NCBI GenBank assembly: GCA_902826145.1
Contig: CADEDT010000006.1
Location: 1-48,061 of the forward strand
Origin: an uncultured Caulobacteraceae bacterium
Lineage (GTDB): Bacteria; Pseudomonadota; Alphaproteobacteria; Caulobacterales; Aquidulcibacteraceae
Length of the DNA: 48,061 nucleotides
Direction: 5' to 3'
Shown: piece by piece, positions 43,800-48,061 of the stretch
Layout: each line of letters begins with the position of its first letter
Numbering within the stretch: the first letter of the stretch is position 1
The notes under the pieces: generated by a model
Seen by the model: the letters and a program-made list of their open reading frames with translations, nothing else
Databases searched by the model: none
What the model was told of the DNA's origin: nothing
Program-made: the position numbers and the translations under genes

Positions 43800-45084
43800 T
43801 TCGATTCTGTGCCTCGTAGCGACGAAGTAATTCGTCGCACACGCTCGACAGTGCCTCCTTCATGTCGCGGCGCGCTTTGAAGAATGCGAGTTCTGCTAAG
43901 GGATCGCGTACTCGAATGCTTGGATCAGCATTCTTTACCTGCATGTAGGTTGATCCTCGAATTCGAGATGCCAAGGTCTCAACAGGATATGCATCGCAGA
44001 TCGTTTGCTCTGGAGTGTCCGGGTCCTTTCCCACGGCGTTTCGTAAGACGTGAATTGGTCGAGCCTTCTGAAGCTCCATTCCCTCGTCCATCAATCTCCC
44101 GATGGCTTGGATTCCACGAAGTGCATACTTGTCCGGGGTCGTTGGCGCGACGATGTCGGTTGCGCTTCTTATCGCGCACTCAGTCACGAAGGAATTGCTA
44201 GGCGCAGCGTCGAGTATGACAACGTCGTATTGTTTTCGAGCCCACGTGACGAAGGCGGCGAAGCGTTCCTCGCAACGCGCGAGGTGCGCGAAGTTGCGAG
44301 ATAGTGAGTATTTGAAGAGTTCAAATTGACCAACAATTAGATCAAATCGGCGATCCGTCATTGGATTTCGGAGATTGTATGCAAGCTGCGTAGGTTTCGG
44401 AGCGATCGCGTCCGAAGAAATGCCGAAGAGGTTGTCGGAAGGCGATGAATGTCCGTCTGCTTGGCTCTGCTCAAAGCAACTAATCACCGACCTGTCGGCG
44501 CTTACGGCTTCGACGTACTCGCTCTCATTCAGCAACAAGTTGGATAGATTGGCCTGCGCGTCGAGGTCGATCAGTAAGACGCTCTTGTTGAACGGTGGAC
44601 CATGTAGTGTGCCTCCGATGTTGGCGGCGAGCGTGGTTTTACCGACACCGCCCTTCATGTTCAGAAAGAGGAATGCTGGTCCAGCCACCAACTTGGGTGG
44701 ATTTATGCGCTCGCAGACGTCAAGAAGTTCGCGCTGCGGGATGCGAGTTCTGGCATCAATGAGTTTCGTCCTCGCGAGGATCAGCCGCATCTGAGCGCTG
44801 AGCGGACGCGAGTCCAATTTGACCGGGATGACTTTCTTGCCGAGTTCTTCTGCCAGGAAAATCTCGCGCTCGACGAAGGACGATCCAGCAGCGTGTCTGG
44901 ACCACAGCAAGAGAACGAAGCTCGATTGTCGAAGCGCGTCCGCGATCTGCTTGAATATGTGCTCTTCGGTCCCGCCGTTTTGGTCGTACCAGGTGGTTAC
45001 GCCGAACGATTGAAGTAGTTGCGCGTAGGACGACGCGCTCTCACGGTCGTTGCTCGCGTAGCTGATGAATACATCATACGGCAC
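43774..45084 (-). CDS. TIR domain - ParA/MinD-type ATPase fusion
   Basis: 436 aa from a GTG at 45084, preferred because GGGAGG lies 8 nt upstream; a GTG at 45117 adds eleven residues and would lie in a likely promoter. Residues 2-125 form a TIR domain: YDVFISYASNDRESA, VLLLWSRHAAGSSFVEREI with candidate catalytic E74. Then a ParA-type NTPase: deviant Walker A MKGGVGKTT (143-151), LLIDLDAQANLS, and Walker B-like VVILDAAPSNS. TIR domains can cleave NAD+ or make signalling nucleotides; ParA dimers switch with ATP. A combined sensor-effector for phage defence or plasmid competition is inferred. Sampled lines have about 48% GC. Confidence 0.9.
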   Translation of the reverse strand: MPYDVFISYASNDRESASSYAQLLQSFGVTTWYDQNGGTEEHIFKQIADALRQSSFVLLLWSRHAAGSSFVEREIFLAEELGKKVIPVKLDSRPLSAQMRLILARTKLIDARTRIPQRELLDVCERINPPKLVAGPAFLFLNMKGGVGKTTLAANIGGTLHGPPFNKSVLLIDLDAQANLSNLLLNESEYVEAVSADRSVISCFEQSQADGHSSPSDNLFGISSDAIAPKPTQLAYNLRNPMTDRRFDLIVGQFELFKYSLSRNFAHLARCEERFAAFVTWARKQYDVVILDAAPSNSFVTECAIRSATDIVAPTTPDKYALRGIQAIGRLMDEGMELQKARPIHVLRNAVGKDPDTPEQTICDAYPVETLASRIRGSTYMQVKNADPSIRVRDPLAELAFFKARRDMKEALSSVCDELLRRYEAQNRNETTKKVA

Positions 45085-45533
45085 GGGGTGACCCTCCCGG
45101 CCGTCATCATTAACCACCTGTAATTGTGGCGCAACCGAAAGGTTCCCGAAGGGCCTAGGTGCGTAAAAAATCTATCCTACCCCTCCGACACCAGCCGTAT
45201 CATGCGTGCATCTCGGCTAGGGAGGCGGTTGTCGCGACACCAAGCCAAACGCAGCCGGGACGCGGATCGAACGCGATGGGCTCGAAACTGGCGACAGCAG
45301 AGGGCTCAGCTCCGGTGAAAGCTGGAGGCTCCAGATGAAGTTAGGTGCTTCGTCTGCGCGTCGGCCGGGAACGAAAACGAGGCGCTAAGGCGCTGTCGGA
45401 CACCCAGCGTCGCTGGGCCGGGACGCGGGAGCAGACCGCGCCGGCGGTTAGACCAAACCAGTCTGCATCAACGTATGGCCACCCGAAGCGCACTAGAACG
45501 CCCACCGTTTTCGCCGGCCACTAAACGCTCCGC

Positions 45534-45594
45534 GCGGGACGCGCTTTAGCTCTTCCCACTATTCCTTTTGCGCGCCAGCCAAAGCGCGTCCCGC
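45534..45594 (-). ncRNA. Long hairpin, possible structured RNA (18-bp stem)
   Basis: Arms GCGGGACGCGCTTTAGCT (45534-45551) and AGCCAAAGCGCGTCCCGC (45577-45594) pair over 18 positions, with one A-C mismatch in the plus-strand RNA that becomes G-U in the minus-strand RNA, suggesting a minus-strand transcript. The 25-nt loop contains GGAATAGTGGGA in the minus orientation. No RNA family recognised. Confidence 0.35.
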
Positions 45595-45604
45595 TCTCCC
45601 GTTG

Positions 45605-45687
45605 GGGCAGTCGGAATCCGGCAGTCGGCAGTAGGTCCGTTTCGCAGCGGACAATGAGTCACGACTGCCGATCTGCCGATTGCCGAT
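45605..45687. repeat. CGGCA-type interspersed repeats, imperfect inverted arrangement
   Basis: GGCAGTCGG occurs at 45607-45615 and 45620-45628, and the reverse-complement type CGACTGCCGAT, CTGCCGAT and TGCCGAT at 45662-45687. The two halves form an imperfect inverted repeat at the 3' end of the DUF2383 gene; it may act as a terminator or is a degenerate intergenic repeat. Confidence 0.4.
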
Positions 45688-45688
45688 T

Positions 45689-46186
45689 TCATCCGTGCGG
45701 CGGGGGCGTGTGCAGGTCGTTGGTTTGCGGCGGGATGCGCTCGACTTCCTCAAGCTTCCCCTCAATTCGCATCTCGCCATTGACGATGCGATCAAGCGCC
45801 AAACCCAGAAAGGCCCGCGTCTCTGCGCTCAATTCATCATTGCGGATCGCCTTGCGAATCTCGTCGCGCAAATACTTCTCGCCACGCTGCACTTCGGCCA
45901 GCGCCGCTGTCGCGTCGCGATCGAACATCGCGCGCACATCGAGAAACGCCATGTGCGCTGCGCCGAGCATCGAGCCATCATTACCCGGCTCGCCGCGCAA
46001 GCTGACGATGAGCGAACGTATCTCAGTCAGCAGCCGGTCACGCTCAGCCATCGTGCGCTCGATGCGATCGACAACCGCTGGATCGTCATCTGCAATCCGC
46101 GCCGCGCGCGCATACAAGCGCCGCGCATCAACCAAGATCGTCGCGAGACGATTAAGGCAGGCAATGTCGGCGCGATGACGAACCAC
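45689..46186 (-). CDS. PA2169-family four-helix-bundle protein (DUF2383)
   Basis: 165 aa from the GTG at 46186, which has AGGAG six nt upstream; an in-frame TTG at 46207 would lie on the promoter. Ferritin-like helical bundle of the DUF2383/PA2169 family: LNRLATILVDARRLYARAARIA, split by a turn, then SLIVSLRGEPGNDGSMLGAAHMAFLDVR, with the GEP-N-DGS segment typical of the family. The family is often stress induced. An EcfG-type promoter overlaps the upstream region (46206-46230), placing the predicted transcript start just before the ribosome site. Confidence 0.85.
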   Translation of the reverse strand: MVRHRADIACLNRLATILVDARRLYARAARIADDDPAVVDRIERTMAERDRLLTEIRSLIVSLRGEPGNDGSMLGAAHMAFLDVRAMFDRDATAALAEVQRGEKYLRDEIRKAIRNDELSAETRAFLGLALDRIVNGEMRIEGKLEEVERIPPQTNDLHTPPPHG

Positions 46187-46205
46187 TTGAATCTCCTGAG
46201 AATCC

Positions 46206-46230
46206 AACCCCGCGCCACCGGGAACGTTCC
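46206..46230 (-). promoter_or_regulatory. EcfG-type (general stress) promoter of DUF2383 gene
   Basis: Minus strand: GGAAC (46226-46230), 17-nt spacer, GTT (46206-46208), which matches the alphaproteobacterial EcfG consensus GGAAC-N16/17-(c)GTT. The transcript would begin about 10 nt before the AGGAG site of the GTG start, supporting the chosen start. Confidence 0.65.
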
Positions 46231-46261
46231 GAAAAGAAAAAGCCCGGGCGAGGCCCGGGCT
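46231..46261 (-). terminator. Rho-independent terminator of DUF1328 gene
   Basis: Minus strand: 9-bp perfect stem AGCCCGGGC/GCCCGGGCT with a 3-nt loop (46241-46261) followed by TTTTTCTTTT. It lies between the DUF1328 and DUF2383 genes, so the two are separate transcripts. Confidence 0.85.
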
Positions 46262-46288
46262 AAGTTCACTATCGTACAGAGGGAAGAA

Positions 46289-46747
46289 TTAGTTGTTCGG
46301 ATTGTTATCCGGATCGACGTTGTCGGACGCTTCGTCCAAGCCATTGGCGGCGTCGTTGCGAACTTCGCTGCTCGCATCTTGAACAAGATTCTCAGCGCGG
46401 TCCGCGCCTTCAGAAAGCGCGTCGCTCGTGCCTTCGGCGACCTGCACGGCCGTCTGGTCGATCTGCGCGCCGACGCGCTCAGCCGACATGTCATTGTCGA
46501 CCCAAGCGTATACGAGCAGCGCGACGCCAGCGATCAGTGCAACCGTCGCCGCCGTGCGGCCCGAACCGCCATGGCTCGCCGCATGCGCGCCGCCGAACCG
46601 GCCAAACACCAGCGAAAGCACGAAGAGGGCGAGGAACACCCAGAAGAGAATGATGGCGATGCCGGTAAATGCGGACGCGATGCCGCCAAAACCAAACACG
46701 GCCGCGACCAACGCGGCGATAAAGAAGCCGATAGCCCAGCCAAGCAT
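46289..46747 (-). CDS. DUF1328 membrane protein with acidic C-terminal extension
   Basis: 152 aa from the ATG at 46747. The first about 50 residues are the DUF1328 (YtjA-like) hydrophobic module: MLGWAIGFF, then [21 protein letters not shown] and a second helix. Another helix lies near 66-82 ([17 protein letters not shown]). The C-terminal about 60 residues form an acidic, Asn-rich tail ([11 protein letters not shown]), longer than the usual 54-60 aa DUF1328 protein. An EcfG-type promoter is upstream, suggesting general stress control. Confidence 0.85.
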   Translation of the reverse strand: MLGWAIGFFIAALVAAVFGFGGIASAFTGIAIILFWVFLALFVLSLVFGRFGGAHAASHGGSGRTAATVALIAGVALLVYAWVDNDMSAERVGAQIDQTAVQVAEGTSDALSEGADRAENLVQDASSEVRNDAANGLDEASDNVDPDNNPNN

Positions 46748-46783
46748 GGGAAATACTCCGTTCACCAGATGTGATGCCGGTGG

Positions 46784-46808
46784 AACGTCAGTTACGGAGC
46801 GAGGTTCC
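46784..46808 (-). promoter_or_regulatory. EcfG-type (general stress) promoter of DUF1328 gene
   Basis: Minus strand: GGAAC (46804-46808), 17-nt spacer, GTT (46784-46786; CGTT with the base before). This is an exact match to the EcfG pattern, about 37 nt before the ATG at 46747. Confidence 0.75.
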
Positions 46809-46839
46809 CGAGTGATGCAACAAAAAGGCGAAATGCGCC

Positions 46840-47145
46840 TTAGATCGGCATCCGCAGAATCTCTTGATACGCAGAGATCACTTGGTCGCGCACCGCGATC
46901 ACTGTCTGCAGCTGAGTCTCAGCCGCCGCGATCGCTGTCACCACATCGACAATGTCAGCCTGGCCCGCCGCAACCGCCATGCCTTGCTGCTCGGCGACGT
47001 TGGCGCTTTCGCCGGCTTGGCGGATCGCTTGCTGCACCAACCCGCCGAAGTCGACGCTGTCGCCGCCTTGCGCCGCGCCGCCGCCATTCATCGCTTGCGC
47101 CGCTTGCTGATAGGCGCGTGCTGCCGAGACTGGATCGATGGCCAT
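46840..47145 (-). CDS. fliE: Flagellar hook-basal body protein FliE
   Basis: 101 aa, normal FliE length. The C-terminal half reads [39 protein letters not shown] (given here for its overall FliE pattern; the key part is AAETQLQ and the [11 protein letters not shown] ending). FliE links the MS ring to the proximal rod. GGAGG precedes the ATG. It follows flgC by 4 nt in a flgB-flgC-fliE operon on the minus strand. Confidence 0.95.
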   Translation of the reverse strand: MAIDPVSAARAYQQAAQAMNGGGAAQGGDSVDFGGLVQQAIRQAGESANVAEQQGMAVAAGQADIVDVVTAIAAAETQLQTVIAVRDQVISAYQEILRMPI

Positions 47146-47149
47146 CTAG

Positions 47150-47560
47150 TTACCTCCGCAGCAGATCAAGCGCGCGCGTCGTCATCGTGCGCGCGGCTTC
47201 GATCATGTTCAAATTGGCTTCGTACGCGCGCGTCGCCTCGCGCATGTCCATCATCTCAACCAGCGTGTCGACATTCGGCAGCTGCACATAGCCGCGCTCG
47301 TCCGCCGCCGGGTGAGATGGGTTATACTCCTCGCGGAACTGGCTCATATCGAATACCGCGCCCTTCACGTTCACACCGCGCGCGCCGGAAGCCAGCGTGG
47401 TGCTTTCCAGCAGCGGAATGCGCCGGCGGAAGGGATCTTCGTTCGGGTTGGTGCCGCTCGAATTGGCGTTGGCGACGTTTTCCGCCGCGATCCGCATGCG
47501 CACCGTCTGCGCCCGCATGCCGGAAGCAGCCGCGGAGATGGCGGCGTTGATGTCAGTCAT
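47150..47560 (-). CDS. flgC: Flagellar basal-body rod protein FlgC
   Basis: 136 aa. The N-terminal rod motif (AISAAASGMRAQTVRMRIAAENVANANS, in two parts) and the C-terminal coiled-coil end (NVDTLVEMMDMREATRAYEANL) are typical of FlgC. It forms part of the proximal rod of the flagellum. It follows flgB by 4 nt and precedes fliE by 4 nt, a tight operon. Confidence 0.96.
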   Translation of the reverse strand: MTDINAAISAAASGMRAQTVRMRIAAENVANANSSGTNPNEDPFRRRIPLLESTTLASGARGVNVKGAVFDMSQFREEYNPSHPAADERGYVQLPNVDTLVEMMDMREATRAYEANLNMIEAARTMTTRALDLLRR

Positions 47561-47564
47561 TCAA

Positions 47565-47981
47565 CTATCTCCCAGGCGGCCGCGCAGCCATGCGCACGAG
47601 CTCGAGGCCCTTCTGGTAAAGCGCGATGCCCGTCTCAAACGACATGCGCGTCTCAGCCGCGCGCGCCATCTGCTCTTCGAGCACGACTGCGTTGCCATCC
47701 ATCGTCGTCTCAGAGTCGTCGCGCGTGATGACCTTGGCTTGGATCGAACCGCCACCGGGCGACATGTGGCCAGGATTGGTGCGCGCAATCGTCGTCGCGC
47801 CCGAACGCGAATGCACGGCCGAGGCCATCGCGCGCTCAAAGCCAGCCGTATCCACGTCGCGCGGCCGGTAGCCGGGCGTCGAGGCGTTGGCGATGTTTTC
47901 GGAGATGAGCCGCTGGCGCTCGCTCAGCTGGTCGAGTCGCGCGCGGAGCATTCCAAAGAAAGGCGTGTTGGCGAGATCCAC
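47565..47981 (-). CDS. flgB: Flagellar basal-body rod protein FlgB
   Basis: 138 aa with a GTG start at 47981. The rod motif RLISENIANASTPGYRPRDVD and the C-terminal ARAAETRMSFETGIALYQKGLELVR segment are typical of FlgB. First gene of the operon, with the CtrA box 49-63 nt upstream. No strong Shine-Dalgarno is visible. Confidence 0.96.
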   Translation of the reverse strand: MDLANTPFFGMLRARLDQLSERQRLISENIANASTPGYRPRDVDTAGFERAMASAVHSRSGATTIARTNPGHMSPGGGSIQAKVITRDDSETTMDGNAVVLEEQMARAAETRMSFETGIALYQKGLELVRMAARPPGR

Positions 47982-48029
47982 GGCATCCGACTCAGGGCTG
48001 CAAACTTTGCCTAGTCGAACTGAACATGG

Positions 48030-48044
48030 TTAAGCGCGACTTAA
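48030..48044 (-). promoter_or_regulatory. CtrA binding box upstream of flgBC-fliE
   Basis: TTAA-GCGCGAC-TTAA on the plus strand (TTAA-GTCGCGC-TTAAC on the minus strand): two TTAA half-sites exactly seven bases apart, a perfect match to the CtrA site of Caulobacterales and relatives. It is the likely control site for cell-cycle-timed flagellar expression. Confidence 0.8.
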
Positions 48045-48061
48045 TTTCGGACACGCAAATT

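Larger units (their letters stand above)
45118..45688. other. Non-coding region with several hairpins, between TIR-ParA island and stress genes
   Basis: About 570 bp without a convincing gene. It holds a 12-nt direct repeat GCCGGGACGCGG (45254-45265 and 45417-45428), short hairpins CTGGAG-G-CTCCAG (45322-45334), CCCAGC-GTC-GCTGGG (45403-45417) and a GCAGAC...GTCTGC pairing (45431-45466), and the long stem at 45534-45594. Near 45605-45687 there is a CGGCA-type repeat. It could hold a structured RNA; no RNase P, tmRNA or SRP RNA core was recognised. Confidence 0.4.

Noticed and set aside
45085..45180. EcfG-type promoter before the TIR-ParA gene
   Set aside because: GGAAC occurs, but no GTT lies 16-17 nt downstream. 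A TTGCGC-N16-TAATGA pattern is possible but weak.
45118..45688. RNase P RNA, tmRNA or SRP RNA in the structured region
   Set aside because: The conserved core sequences of these RNAs (such as GGAAAGTCCGGGCT for RNase P) were not found, and no tmRNA tag frame ending in Ala-Ala was recognised.
47990..48015. Sigma-54-like promoter before flgB (GG ... TTTGCA)
   Set aside because: GG and GC are separated by 8 nt instead of the required 10.
1..48061. CRISPR array, insertion sequence or replication origin
   Set aside because: No regularly spaced repeats, transposase or DnaA-box cluster was seen.

Overview
The window looks like chromosome of a high-GC alphaproteobacterium, most likely from the Caulobacterales/Hyphomonadales (Hyphomonadaceae-like) group. 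The signs are a perfect CtrA-type box (TTAA-N7-TTAA) before flgB, two EcfG-type general-stress promoters (GGAAC-N17-GTT) before DUF2383 and DUF1328 genes, a ligase-associated exonuclease/ATP-dependent ligase pair, and many secreted peptidases and lipoproteins. The placement is inferred; no rRNA or species-diagnostic gene is present. Genes are dense, with start/stop overlaps (ATGA, GTGA), and five of ten convergent pairs share a 4-nt stop overlap.

Layout. 1-4.6 kb (minus): edge of a Lys/Ala-rich protein, D-2-hydroxyacid dehydrogenase, Sua5-type threonylcarbamoyl-AMP synthase, a cytochrome b561-YceI fusion and a YceI lipoprotein. 4.7-9.1 kb: acyl-CoA dehydrogenase, DUF2235 hydrolase, MBL hydrolase, small membrane protein. 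9.1-14.6 kb: M16 protease, YbjQ protein, a membrane protein, and two adjacent related secreted proteins of an unrecognised family. 14.7-17.5 kb: SDR, 2OG-Fe(II) oxygenase with a Sel1-like N-terminus, secreted hypothetical. 17.4-20.1 kb: DNA ligase and exonuclease. 20.2-25.4 kb: ABC-2 exporter, enoyl-CoA hydratase, M1 aminopeptidase. 25.5-26.7 kb: tiny peptides, two of which end in the same seven residues (QAAQIVA), and a degenerate receiver protein. 26.7-29.0 kb: HDAC-like deacetylase, histidine phosphatase, xseB, csaA. 29.1-34.2 kb: MATE transporter, a membrane-anchored TIR-like protein, ispA, slipin. 34.2-34.75 kb: two overlapping, non-canonical tRNA-like genes. 34.75-42.5 kb: S9 peptidase, DUF2855, beta-lactamase-fold hydrolase with TPR, AraC regulator, dxs. 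42.5-43.3 kb: small proteins and a GC-rich palindromic repeat. 43.4-45.1 kb: a lower-GC island with a TIR-ParA fusion and a small partner gene. 45.1-45.7 kb: a structured non-coding stretch. 45.7-46.8 kb: two stress genes. 46.8-48 kb: flgB-flgC-fliE under the CtrA box.

The most interesting candidate system is the two-gene TIR-ParA cassette at 43.4-45.1 kb: a TIR domain with a plausible catalytic Glu fused to a deviant-Walker ParA ATPase, overlapping by 26 nt a 131-aa gene of unknown function. Other points of note are the QAAQIVA peptide pair, the overlapping tRNA-like genes, an orphan plus-strand terminator that may end a small RNA, and the structured intergenic region at 45.1-45.7 kb. The isoprenoid genes ispA and dxs, with xseB, are often one operon in proteobacteria but are scattered here over about 14 kb.
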